Shown here piece by piece: positions 18,844-27,936 of a DNA stretch of 64,000 nt (the stretch's first letter is position 1; the number at the start of each line of letters is the position of its first letter). The notes below the pieces were generated by a model. It was not told the DNA's origin and searched no databases. It was given only the letters and a program-made list of their open reading frames with translations. Made by a program: the position numbers and the translations under genes. Location: assembly GCF_045124755.1 (NCBI RefSeq), contig NZ_JBGVMK010000012.1. One strand, given 5' to 3'. Source of the stretch: Succinimonas sp045124755. GTDB lineage: Bacteria > Pseudomonadota > Gammaproteobacteria > Enterobacterales > Succinivibrionaceae.

Positions 18844-21800
18844 ATGACGCCAGAGATACCGGGAAAGGATGCTGCAAGACTGCGCTGGATTGAACCAAAA
18901 AATGATTTTGCCATGAAAGTAAGCGGAAATACTGTCGTTTCCGGGCTTAAAGCCATGTTTAAGGAAGAGTTTGGCATCGGGGCCCGGGTATATAACGGAA
19001 GTCGCCTGGCGGAGGATTCAGCTTCTCTGGCTTCTTTCAGAAAGGGCGGCGCCGCTGAAACTGGCGACCTGGAGATCCGGAACAGCATGGAGGTCGGCGC
19101 TGCCGAAAAGCAGTTTAAAGACGCATTCGGCATTACGGTTAAGATCGAAGACAGCACGGGAAAGCTTGCTGACAAGAGCGTCAACATCGCCTCTCTCAAA
19201 CCGGAAAAGGCTGAAAATGATGTGAAAGAGGCAGGCAGGGGAACGGGGAAGGCTTCCTCCCGGAAAGCATCCAGCCCAAAAATTAAGAAGGGCGGCTATG
19301 TCGAGTTCGGCAGCTATTATCAGGAAAACTCCGCTGAAAAAACTCCCATAGTCTGGCTGGTGCTGGAAACCTCCGGCTCGAGAGTGCTTCTTATCTCCCG
19401 CTCCGGACTGGACTACAGGGAATACCATCATGAAGAAGCTGACGTCACCTGGGAAAACTGCGATCTCCGGAAATGGCTGAACACCGAGTTTCTCAGGAAC
19501 GCCTTTACCCCAGAGGAGCAGGAGAAGATTGCTGTAACAAAGATAGCGTCTCATGACAATGCTGAGGATGGCGCCGAGGATGGTTCCAGAGACGAAAACA
19601 GCACGGAGGATCGTGTCTTCTGCCTGAGTGCTTCAGAAGCGGAGAATCTATTTAAAAACGTCCGGGCCAGACAATGCGTGCCAACGCTGTACGCAGATGA
19701 TAAAGGAGCCAATGATTATTTTCTTACCGGCAAAGGCACTGACTGGTGGCTGCGATCGCCCGGAAGTCTCCCTAAGAGCGCCTCGGTAATCAACTGGGAT
19801 GGTTCGCTATATCACGCCTGGGCAGAACATTGTCGTGCTGTGCGTCCCGTTTTATGGGCGGATCAGGATGCTTTAAAACCGGTCAGGCCTGCAGCTCCGA
19901 CGAATATCAGGCACGGAGATCTGGTGAAGTTTGGCAGCTATCACCAGGAAAGCGGCAGCAGAAAAACTCCCATAGAGTGGGTAGCCCTGAAAAAGAACAA
20001 GACCGAAATCCTTCTGGTTTCCCGTTATGTTCTGGACTGCCAGCCGTACGACTATAAGCGGTCTACCTCGCCCAGGCATGTGAACTGGGAAAACTGCGAT
20101 CTCCGGAAATGGCTGAACACCGAGTTTCTCAGGAACGCCTTTACCGCAGAGGAACAGGAGAAGATTGCGGTAACGAATCTTCATAACGATTTATACGGGG
20201 ACTTCGGAAGATACAGCGCCGAGGATCGGGTATTTTGCCTGAGCTTTCAGGAAGCAAGCCTCACTCTGAAGAAAAGGGGCCGGAAATGCGCTCCAACACC
20301 GTATGCCGCAAATAAAGGGGCCTATATCGAGGAAGATGACGAGGACAATCTGGGCTATAGTTTGTGGTGGCTGCGGGACTCCATTCCCTGGTACGGCGCC
20401 ATGTTTGTGGAATCAGACGGCTCCTCGGAAGAACATGGAGACGTCAGTTCCTTATTTGGCGTACGGCCGGCCTTATGGGTCAGCCGGAGCGGTGTAAGAC
20501 CAGTCAGGCTTGAGCCAAAGCTCGAGCTCGTTAACACCGAAGACAGGAAGTCGATCCGAAAAGAACCGCCGCCGGAAATTAAGAAGGGAGACCGCGTCGA
20601 GTTTGGCAGCTATTATCAGGAGAACGGCAGCGAAAAAACTCCCATAGAGTGGATCACCCTGGACATCAGCGCCGGGAAGGCGCTTCTCATTTCCCGGTAC
20701 GGACTGGACTCCGTGCCGTACCATCATGAATATACTGACATTATCTGGGAAAACTGCGACCTTCGAAAGTGGCTGAACGGGGAGTTTTTCAGGACGGCTT
20801 TTACTGGGGCAGAACAGGAAAAGATTGCGGTTACCGAGCTTCCTAATGCCGGCAGAGCCACTAATGGCTCCAGAGGAGGAAACAGCACGGAGGATCGGGT
20901 GTTTTGTCTGAGCCTTAAGGAAGCCCGGGATCTTTCCAAAGCGAAAAAGGGCCTCCGGGAGTTCCGAAAATGCGATCCCACGCCGTATGCAATTAAAAAA
21001 GGCGCCTTTGAAGACAGCACTGCCGAATATATCGAGTTCGGAAGCTGCTGCTGGTGGCTCCGGTCGCCGGGAGACAGTCAGCACATGGCAGCGTTCGTCG
21101 AAGCGAACAGATTATTTTGCCAGGAGGGGTACTGGGTCGGAAATAAAAGCTTCGCGGCGCGGCCCGCCATTTGGGTAAATCCGGATAATCTGAAAGCAAT
21201 CAAGCCTGATGAATATGTCTGCTTTGGGAGCTATTACCAGGAGAACGGCAGCGAGAAAACTCCCATAGAGTGGCTGCCCCTGAAAAAATCCGGAGGACGG
21301 ACGCTTCTTCTTTCCCGGTACGGACTGGACTCAAGGCCGTACCACCATGAATATACTGACATTACCTGGGAAAACTGCGATCTTCGGAAATGGCTGAACG
21401 GGGAATTTCTCATGACCGCCTTTTCTCCCGAGGAGCGGGAGAGGATTGCGGTAACGATGCTCCCCAATGACGATAATCCGCTGAACGGCGCCATTGGCGG
21501 AAACAGCACCGAGGATCGGGTGTTTTGCCTGAGCCTTGCCGAAGCCAGGAGCAGATTCAAGGTCAAAAATCCGGATAAAAATTCCCTTGGCGATGACAGC
21601 TTTCTTTTTAAGGACAGGGAGTCCCGGAAATGCATTCCTACCCTCTATGCAGCAGAAAAAAGGTACAGCAACCATTCTTATGACCTCCTTGACGGCAAAC
21701 GCTGCTGCTATTGGTGGCTGCGTTCTCCGGGCATCAAGGCGTGCCGCGCATCGAGCGTATGCGCGGACGGCGAGCTCCACGCTGACGGCTGCTATGTCTT

Positions 21801-21846
21801 TGACCATCTCATCACCGTGCGGCCCGCGTTATGGGTGAATCTGTAA
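18844..21846 (+). CDS. Four-fold DUF6273 repeat protein
   Basis: 1000 residues starting after CCCGGAGAAG. Residues about 15-115 hold two copies of a short motif (FKEEFGIGARVYNGSRLAED, then FKDAFGITVKIEDSTGKLAD), each ending in a SLASF/NIASL segment; this resembles a small domain seen in gut bacteria with no assigned role. Then come four DUF6273 domains of about 190 residues, each opening with GxYVxFGSYxQE and containing CDLRKWLN, DRVFCLS, WWLR and VRPAxW. They are joined by short linkers. No signal peptide or membrane helix, so cytosolic unless exported otherwise, perhaps by the adjacent exporter (speculative). The kinase at 4650 has the same domain at its C-terminus. The four copies differ most between DRVFCLS and WWLR. 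Confidence 0.88.
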   Translation: MTPEIPGKDAARLRWIEPKNDFAMKVSGNTVVSGLKAMFKEEFGIGARVYNGSRLAEDSASLASFRKGGAAETGDLEIRNSMEVGAAEKQFKDAFGITVKIEDSTGKLADKSVNIASLKPEKAENDVKEAGRGTGKASSRKASSPKIKKGGYVEFGSYYQENSAEKTPIVWLVLETSGSRVLLISRSGLDYREYHHEEADVTWENCDLRKWLNTEFLRNAFTPEEQEKIAVTKIASHDNAEDGAEDGSRDENSTEDRVFCLSASEAENLFKNVRARQCVPTLYADDKGANDYFLTGKGTDWWLRSPGSLPKSASVINWDGSLYHAWAEHCRAVRPVLWADQDALKPVRPAAPTNIRHGDLVKFGSYHQESGSRKTPIEWVALKKNKTEILLVSRYVLDCQPYDYKRSTSPRHVNWENCDLRKWLNTEFLRNAFTAEEQEKIAVTNLHNDLYGDFGRYSAEDRVFCLSFQEASLTLKKRGRKCAPTPYAANKGAYIEEDDEDNLGYSLWWLRDSIPWYGAMFVESDGSSEEHGDVSSLFGVRPALWVSRSGVRPVRLEPKLELVNTEDRKSIRKEPPPEIKKGDRVEFGSYYQENGSEKTPIEWITLDISAGKALLISRYGLDSVPYHHEYTDIIWENCDLRKWLNGEFFRTAFTGAEQEKIAVTELPNAGRATNGSRGGNSTEDRVFCLSLKEARDLSKAKKGLREFRKCDPTPYAIKKGAFEDSTAEYIEFGSCCWWLRSPGDSQHMAAFVEANRLFCQEGYWVGNKSFAARPAIWVNPDNLKAIKPDEYVCFGSYYQENGSEKTPIEWLPLKKSGGRTLLLSRYGLDSRPYHHEYTDITWENCDLRKWLNGEFLMTAFSPEERERIAVTMLPNDDNPLNGAIGGNSTEDRVFCLSLAEARSRFKVKNPDKNSLGDDSFLFKDRESRKCIPTLYAAEKRYSNHSYDLLDGKRCCYWWLRSPGIKACRASSVCADGELHADGCYVFDHLITVRPALWVNL

Positions 21847-22207
21847 TCGGGAATTTTCTCAGCCGGAATCCGACGCCCGGCTTTCCGATGCATCCACGCC
21901 CCCGACATTCCGGGATGATATTTACGGTGGCTATCCCGTCAAGAATGATTATTACGGCGGTTTAACTACCCCTTGTCAGGCAATGAAATGAGGAAGCTCC
22001 TTTGAGGAATTTCTTTGCTGCGGACTTGGCTTTGCCGGAAAAGATCTCAAAGCCTTCACGAGCGTGATAAAACATCGTGCCTGAAAACGAATGTAAACAC
22101 GAAATGGAAAAATTCAGGCATCTGATGCGTCCGGCAAAAATCAGCGAAAAATGATTACATGCCTCCGAGTTCTTGTTACCATGAAAACAAGGGGTTGGGA
22201 GGCGCTT
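21847..22207 (+). other. Intergenic stretch with a possible gene fossil
   Basis: No intact gene. A plus-strand frame ending in TGA near 22153 (about 26 codons, MEKFRHLMRPAKISEK) reads like a protein tail but follows a stop and has no start. No strong terminator was found after the DUF6273 gene. Confidence 0.4.
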
Positions 22208-22405
22208 ATGATAGTAACGGACGGTCCATTTTTCTCAGGGTTGCTGGTAGTTTTTTGTCTGATTGTGCTGTTTTTATTTTGTGCTGGTGTGCTGATAAGC
22301 AGATGGCTTGGTTTAGAAGGTACGCAATTTCAAATGGTGGGGCCACTGATTGTTTTTTGTGCATTGTGGTGGATCATCAGATACCGCAGAAGAAAAAAGA
22401 ATTGA
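22208..22405 (+). CDS. Small membrane protein
   Basis: 65 residues from ATG 22208, chosen because GGGAGG lies just upstream; the in-frame ATG at 22151 has none. Two hydrophobic helices (GLLVVFCLIVLFLFCAGVLI and VGPLIVFCALWWII) are separated by a short loop and followed by a basic tail RYRRRKKN, which places the C-terminus in the cytoplasm. No family recognised. A clear terminator follows. Confidence 0.6.
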   Translation: MIVTDGPFFSGLLVVFCLIVLFLFCAGVLISRWLGLEGTQFQMVGPLIVFCALWWIIRYRRRKKN

Positions 22406-22447
22406 AAGATATAAAAACCATGATTATGACTATGATTAGTTATGCAG

Positions 22448-22472
22448 AAAGCGCCTCTTAATGGCGCTTTTT
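22448..22472 (+). terminator. Rho-independent terminator
   Basis: Perfect arms AAAGCGCC and GGCGCTTT with a 7-nt loop, followed by T residues, 43 nt after the small membrane protein gene. The remaining stretch to 22724 shows nothing recognisable. Confidence 0.85.
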
Positions 22473-22724
22473 ACTGTAGTGACGACAGAAATGAACAATG
22501 CAGCTCTCAATGTTTGCGCCTGCTCCCGACATCAGGAATCCTTTTATACCCTGAGTTCGCAACATATCACTGCCTTATAATATCCGGAAAAGACATTCCA
22601 AGGTTAGGGAAAGTCATTTGCAAAGGGCGATCTAAATGAGGCAAGGTCGGAGCCCCGTACCGAACCCAGATTTCCATCAACTCTGCTTATCCCTTAACCA
22701 ATAGCAGTAACCGCAGGAGACACC

Positions 22725-23312
22725 ATGACACCCGAAAGATTGAGCAGGGCAGTAAAAGCTCTTAAATTTAACTCTGCTCTTCGGAATAGTGTTTTCGGGA
22801 GAATCAGAAGATCCCTGATAGCTGTCTTTCTGGCTCTGCCCCTCCTTTTCTGCGGAATTTCGAGCCCTGCCGCCGTGCTGGACTGCACCGTAGCCCGGGT
22901 GCTGGACGGGGACACCCTGGACTGCGACAACCGGCGCGGGCGGTACCGCATCAGGCTCCGCAGCATTGACGCTCCCGAAAAGTCTCAGCCCTGGGGCCGG
23001 GCCTCCGGCAAAAACCTCAGGAGGCATGTCCTCGGAAAACCCGTCCGCATCGATATCCCGGGGCAGGATCGCTACGGCCGGTATCTCGGCACTGTGTACC
23101 TCCGGGGCGTCAACATCAACGGACTTCAGGTGCGGGAAGGGATGGCCTGGGCCTATCGCCGCTATCTGGACAGTCAGGATTATCTGCGCTGGGAGGATCT
23201 GGCTCGTTCTGAAAAGCGCGGCCTCTGGCAGGATCCCCATCCCGTTTATCCCTCAGATTACCGGAGAGCCCGGAGAAGGGGGATAACCCGCCCTTATGCC
23301 TTTCCCCGCTAA
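22725..23312 (+). CDS. Secreted thermonuclease family protein (SNase-like)
   Basis: 195 residues. A basic N-terminus and a hydrophobic stretch (SLIAVFLALPLLFCGISSPA, about residues 28-47) act as signal peptide. The nuclease fold follows: VARVLDGDTLDC, YRIRLRSIDAPEKSQPWG, GQDRYGRYLGTVYL, NGLQVREGMAWAYRRY and AREKRGLW-type ARSEKRGLW. The Asp and Arg/Glu residues expected for Ca-dependent phosphodiester cleavage (RLRSIDAPE, DRYGR) are present. Likely periplasmic or secreted and single-gene. It converges with the downstream GGDEF gene. Confidence 0.92.
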   Translation: MTPERLSRAVKALKFNSALRNSVFGRIRRSLIAVFLALPLLFCGISSPAAVLDCTVARVLDGDTLDCDNRRGRYRIRLRSIDAPEKSQPWGRASGKNLRRHVLGKPVRIDIPGQDRYGRYLGTVYLRGVNINGLQVREGMAWAYRRYLDSQDYLRWEDLARSEKRGLWQDPHPVYPSDYRRARRRGITRPYAFPR

Positions 23313-23522
23313 TATGCCTTCCTGCGATAATTTGCTTTCTCCTGATAAGAGAAGAAGAGGCAGAAAAATGCGGCGAAAAAAATTCGTCAGAGAAATAAAA
23401 AGCACAAGGCCGATCCGGGATGGGAAATAATGAAGAAATGAACCGGGATTGACAAAAGCCGGCGGGACTGGGACGGCCAGAGATCCGGCTCATTTAAAAG
23501 GTATCAGGAGATTCCCCGAACC

Positions 23523-25991
23523 TCAGGAACGCAGGGCGGCCTCTTCAGCAGAGCTCCGGGATTTCAGGAGATGCTTGTTTTCATACATTGTCCGGTCAGC
23601 GCGGCCGAATACCGCAGTAACGCAGTCATCGGTTTCCGGGTTAAACCTGGCAATGCCGCAGGCGATAACAATACCGCCGGACTTCAGGGCCTCTTCATTA
23701 TGATCGGACACCATCTTCGCCAGTTCATCGACCCTTTCATATTCAGATCCCCTTATCAGCACCGCAAACTCGTCGCCGCCGATGCGGTACACCGGACAGC
23801 GCTTGAAGATCTCGCAGATGATGCGGCAGGCATTACGGAGATACTGATCCCCTGCCTGATGGCCCTGGTTATCGTTAATGGCTTTAAGATCGTTGAGATC
23901 CAGAAGAGCCACGGCAAAGGGCGGAGCATGACGCACCCGGATCTGCAGATTCAGCGTGCGTTCTTCTTCCATATAGGCGTGCTTGCTCTTCACTCCGGTA
24001 AGGGCATCCACATTGGCCTGACTGAGAGCCTGAGTGAGGCGCCTTGCGTAATCCTCCTCCTGCCGCACCTGGAAGTCCACATCGCTGATTCCCACAATCA
24101 GGCTGCGGACATTGTTTTCCGTAATGGCGGCAGCGCGGAGCTGCACATAGGTAGGTCTTCCGGCCATGGACATGCGGAAGCTCAGGGCGTAAATGCCGCC
24201 GCTTTCCAGCTCTGCCATGACGTTTTCCCGGGTGAACAGGGAGATAAAGCGGTTAATGTCATCCGGATAGACGTTGTTCTTGGTAATCTCCCGGGCGGTC
24301 TCGAAGAAGTTGCTGCCGTTTTCAGGCAGGGACAGCGCTTCATAGCCCGAGGTGATGCTGAGCGCCCGGTAGGTTCCGGTCTCGGGATTCACGATGTAAA
24401 CGCAGAGATAATCCCCGGTAAGCGCGTTAAGGCGGGCATAGGCAGTATGTTCCTCCCGCATCTTTTCCGCCGCGAGTCTTTGCTTCATCTGATCGTCAAT
24501 GTCGGAAACCCCGATAACGATATAGCTGTTATCGTCCTTGACCCGGGAAACCCGCATGGTCACATACACCGGTTTTCCGTTAACAAGGCGGCGGTAGGTC
24601 ATGACAAAGAGCCCGTTTTTGTCCAGAGCATCCATGAGGGTGTTCCGATCCATGGCATCCGCAAAGGCATCGATGTCATCGGGATAGACATTGGTGACGG
24701 CTTCGGGGCGGCAGTGATCGAAGAAGTTCGTGTCGGATCTTACCTCCTCCAGCATGCCGCTTTCGGCATCGGCCCGGTATTCCGTGAAGTTGCCGTTTTC
24801 CGTATTGACGTAAAAAAGATCGGTGTAGCCCCGGGAGAGAGCCTGGGCGATATGGTTGTAGACCAAGCTGATCACCCGGGCCTTTTCATAAGCCTTGCGG
24901 GTTTCGATGTTTTCCCGCTGAATGCGCACCATGTCCGTAACGTCCTGACAGGTGCCCGCAATGCAGAAGCGGCCGGAGTAATCAAGATACTTCTTCTTGG
25001 TGGTCTGGTACTGCCGGATGTTGCCCTGGGGATCGGGAAGGTGCTCGTAGAAGATATACGGGCCTTCCATGGAGAAGGCTATTCTGTCGTCCTCGGCGAA
25101 CTGATCTGCCGTTTTTTGCTCAAAAAGCTGCGCCGCCGTATGTCCGATGACCTCCTGCGGAGATCCCAGACCGGCAAACAGCGCAAATTCCCGGTTGCAG
25201 GCAATGTATTTCCCGGTGGCGGCATCCTTGGTGAAGGCCCGGCCGGGGAAATTGTCCATAAGGGAGGAGACTATCTGATCCATCCGGCGTTTCTTTTCTG
25301 ATTCCAGAAGCTCCAGACGGTATTCCTCCTTTTCATCGGTGATGACAAAGGTATGGATAATGCAGATGCCCAGCATGTAGGCGATGGTGTAGAGAGGGAG
25401 ATAGGGGAACCACAGCTGCACGGTAAGAAAAATCGTCATGACAATCCCGAAAAACGCCAGGGTGCGGCCGCGGCGTCTTCTGGAGGAATGATTCTTGGTT
25501 ACGGCCTGATAAATGGCATAGCAGGAGATCAGAAACAGGAAAACTATCTGCACCCACAGCATCACATGCCGGAGCAGCAGGGGCTCGTAAACGGCGTTGG
25601 CATCCACGGTGAACAGCACCGGGACGAATACATTGACTGCCGCAAGCCCGATGATGACTGCGGCGATGGCATGTCCGGCATAAATCAGAGAGCGGCCGCA
25701 GTTATTGCCTTCCATGAGATAAATGACGGTATACTGCGCCCAGAAAAACACCCCCGCCGCCATGGCCGCATAGTAGACCGTGGTATCGGCAAACAGGAGA
25801 AACGCCAGCTTCTTAGCTTCCAGAAAGCCCCAGAGAATATCGGTGACGTAATAGATAAGCACCGCAATCAGAAATCTGCGGTAGACGAGCCATGCCGACT
25901 GTTTGAAGGCGCCGTTCCGATTAATAATGATATCGCGGTTTTCGATGAGCAAAATCAGGGCTGCGAGCAGGCCAACCAGCGAATAATACAT
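23523..25991 (-). CDS. Membrane diguanylate cyclase with PAS-like sensors
   Basis: 822 residues. Residues 1-230 contain about seven hydrophobic helices (for example MYYSLVGLLAALILLI, LWVQIVFLFLISCYAIY). A PAS-like segment follows (NFPGRAFTKDAATGKYIACN), then two similar roughly 130-residue blocks, each containing a D-x-F-x-R-like pattern with NVYPDDI and YIVIGVSDID or LIVGISDVDF, which look like duplicated sensor modules. The C-terminal domain has DALTGVKSKHAY and an intact GGDEF near 738-742 (VYRIGGDEFAV), so synthesis of cyclic di-GMP from GTP is expected. No RxxD inhibitory site sits before GGDEF. It opposes the EAL protein at 7808 functionally. The gene is alone on the minus strand. Confidence 0.9.
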   Translation of the reverse strand: MYYSLVGLLAALILLIENRDIIINRNGAFKQSAWLVYRRFLIAVLIYYVTDILWGFLEAKKLAFLLFADTTVYYAAMAAGVFFWAQYTVIYLMEGNNCGRSLIYAGHAIAAVIIGLAAVNVFVPVLFTVDANAVYEPLLLRHVMLWVQIVFLFLISCYAIYQAVTKNHSSRRRRGRTLAFFGIVMTIFLTVQLWFPYLPLYTIAYMLGICIIHTFVITDEKEEYRLELLESEKKRRMDQIVSSLMDNFPGRAFTKDAATGKYIACNREFALFAGLGSPQEVIGHTAAQLFEQKTADQFAEDDRIAFSMEGPYIFYEHLPDPQGNIRQYQTTKKKYLDYSGRFCIAGTCQDVTDMVRIQRENIETRKAYEKARVISLVYNHIAQALSRGYTDLFYVNTENGNFTEYRADAESGMLEEVRSDTNFFDHCRPEAVTNVYPDDIDAFADAMDRNTLMDALDKNGLFVMTYRRLVNGKPVYVTMRVSRVKDDNSYIVIGVSDIDDQMKQRLAAEKMREEHTAYARLNALTGDYLCVYIVNPETGTYRALSITSGYEALSLPENGSNFFETAREITKNNVYPDDINRFISLFTRENVMAELESGGIYALSFRMSMAGRPTYVQLRAAAITENNVRSLIVGISDVDFQVRQEEDYARRLTQALSQANVDALTGVKSKHAYMEEERTLNLQIRVRHAPPFAVALLDLNDLKAINDNQGHQAGDQYLRNACRIICEIFKRCPVYRIGGDEFAVLIRGSEYERVDELAKMVSDHNEEALKSGGIVIACGIARFNPETDDCVTAVFGRADRTMYENKHLLKSRSSAEEAALRS

Positions 25992-26342
25992 AATCAGCTA
26001 TCCTATTTTTCCATTGCAGTCCGTTCGTTCATGCCTGTCCCGGATTCCGGCGAAGATCCGCGAGAACAAGGCCAGTTTTGCCGCCGTAAAAAAAATAAAT
26101 CTGACGACCCCATTTTATTGTAGCATAACTTCCGATTTCCCTGTTTGCTCCGGATGCAGAAAATGAGCGATGCGTCCATTGCCTTCCTGCGCGGCCGCCG
26201 GATATGGCCGCCCGGCCGTCTGCTTTGCCTGCGGGTTTTCCGGAAAACCGGAAATGCGTCTGATCTCGCAAAGAAAATGACAGAATGTCCTTTTGCTCCT
26301 AAAATACCCTGTCAGTTCATTTAATTCAGGAGAATCGGACAC
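25992..26342. other. Divergent promoter region
   Basis: This separates the minus-strand cyclase gene from lemA on the plus strand. No confident promoter could be placed on either side; a TACAAT on the minus strand near 26117-26122 lacks a partner. The plus-strand start is preceded by TCAGGAGAATC. Confidence 0.45.
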
Positions 26343-26906
26343 ATGGGAAAATTTTTAGCAGCGCTCGCCGTGATGTTTGCCCTCTTATTCGGGGTTATCG
26401 GCTACGGGGTTTCACAGTATAACACCATGGTTGAGCTCAGCACCGGTGTGGAGGAGGCTATGGGCAACATTGACTCCTCTCTGGAAAGAAGAGCGGATCT
26501 CATCCCCAATCTGGTGAATACCGTGAAGGGGTATGCCGCCCATGAAAGCGGCGTGTTCAAGGAGGTTGCCGAAGCGAGAAAGGCTCTTATGAGCGCCGGC
26601 AGCATTCAGGAAAAGGCCCAGGCCAACGAAGCCCTGAGCGGAGCTCTGGGCCGGCTTCTGGCCATTTCCGAAAGCTATCCCGAGCTCAAATCGGACAAGG
26701 TTTACATCGGCCTTATGGATGAGCTCGCCGGCACGGAAAACCGCATTTCCTATGCCCGGGATCAGTACAATGCCAAGGTGAAGAGCTACAACATCTGCGT
26801 TAAGGGCTTCCCGGGATCCCTTTTTGCCAGACAGTTCGGCTATGAGCCTGCGGAGTTCTTCAAGGTCGATGAAAAGAAGAAGGCCGTGCCCAAGGTAGAT
26901 CTCTAG
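26343..26906 (+). CDS. lemA: LemA family protein
   Basis: 187 residues: a single N-terminal membrane helix (FLAALAVMFALLFGVIGYGV) followed by the LemA helical bundle with its hallmark NIDSSLERRADLIPNLVNTVKGYAAHE and later ENRISYARDQYNAKVKSYN and FPGSLFARQFGY. Full length for the family. Anchored in the inner membrane; the family's biochemical role is not established. Monocistronic, ending in a strong terminator. Confidence 0.93.
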   Translation: MGKFLAALAVMFALLFGVIGYGVSQYNTMVELSTGVEEAMGNIDSSLERRADLIPNLVNTVKGYAAHESGVFKEVAEARKALMSAGSIQEKAQANEALSGALGRLLAISESYPELKSDKVYIGLMDELAGTENRISYARDQYNAKVKSYNICVKGFPGSLFARQFGYEPAEFFKVDEKKKAVPKVDL

Positions 26907-26986
26907 GGCGGATCTCTGAAAAACCGGCATGAGGAGCTCGCATGAAGCCATGCTGAGCTGACATGAAAGCTGCAAAAGCTGATATG

Positions 26987-27012
26987 AAAAGGGAGGGCGG
27001 CCTCCCTTTTTT
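26987..27012 (+). terminator. Strong terminator after lemA
   Basis: Ten-base arms AAAAGGGAGG and CCTCCCTTTT flank GCGG and run into further T residues. The hairpin is symmetric, so it can stop transcription from both sides. Between it and the next gene at 27352 nothing else is seen. Confidence 0.9.
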
Positions 27013-27351
27013 CATGTTCCTGACATGATTGAAGACGGGCATGATTTGAGATCGATCCGGGGCCGCATCCCTGACAAACATCAGGAAGCGGCCAAAGCCC
27101 GCATCATAATCCCGCAGAGTCTCCTGAGAGGGCGTCCTCCGGAGCCTTGCCATCGCCTTTCTTTTTCACCCTGAGTTTTGCCTCGGGGCCGCTAAAATTC
27201 CCGCTATCTCTCAAATTTGATAATTGATTTCATGATAGTAATGCCGAAGCGGGGAGTTGCCTTTTACAATCAGTGAAGGCCATCATGATCTGGATGTGAC
27301 CAGATCGTGATGAAGTTGTGCCAATCGTAAGCGCCGGACAGGAAATCACCT

Positions 27352-27861
27352 ATGGATCTCTCCGAAATCAAAAAGTTTAACACTGATATCTTCAGCCTTT
27401 TCGACGACCGCTGGGCCGTGCTTACCGCAGGATCCGGGGACAGCTTTAACGGCATGACCATAAGCTGGGGCTCCCTGGGCACCATCTGGGGCCTTCCGCC
27501 CCGGGGGAAGCCCGTGGCCACAGTTTACGTGCGGCCGGATCGCTATACCTTTGAGTTCCTGCAAAAGTCCGCTGCCTTCACCATCTCCTTCTTCCCGGAG
27601 GAGCTTAAGAAGATCCACCAGGTATTCGGCAGAAAATCCGGCCGGGACACTGACAAGCTGGCGGAAACGGGGCTTCATGTCCGGGAAAGCTCAGAGGGCA
27701 TCGTCTATGAGGAAGCGGATCTCACCCTGATCTGCCGGAAGCTTTACACGGCGCCGTTTGATCCTGACGCCATCGCACCCGAGGTGCGGGAAAAGTTTTA
27801 CAGCGGAGTTTCCCCGCACTATATCTTCATGGGCGAGGTTACGGACATCATTCATAATTAA
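27352..27861 (+). CDS. Flavin reductase family protein
   Basis: 169 residues, cytosolic, start after CAGGAAATCACCT. The flavin reductase-like split barrel is seen in FDDRWAVLTAGSGDSFNGMT, ISWGSLGTIWGLP, VYVRPDRYTFEFL and FTISFFPEELKKIHQVFG-RKSGRD. Such proteins bind FMN and use NAD(P)H or act as flavoproteins of unknown partner. It precedes the alcohol dehydrogenase by 75 nt on the same strand with no terminator between, so the pair is likely one transcript with a redox theme. Confidence 0.88.
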   Translation: MDLSEIKKFNTDIFSLFDDRWAVLTAGSGDSFNGMTISWGSLGTIWGLPPRGKPVATVYVRPDRYTFEFLQKSAAFTISFFPEELKKIHQVFGRKSGRDTDKLAETGLHVRESSEGIVYEEADLTLICRKLYTAPFDPDAIAPEVREKFYSGVSPHYIFMGEVTDIIHN

Positions 27862-27936
27862 TTCCCCGCCGGGGGAGTTTGCGGAAACCCGGGAGTGCCG
27901 GGATTTCTTTCATTTCTATACGGAGAACACCGGAAT

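Noticed and set aside
23571..25301. 576-codon open frame on the plus strand
   Set aside because: Exactly antisense to the GGDEF protein gene, with shadow composition rich in His, Gly and Val.
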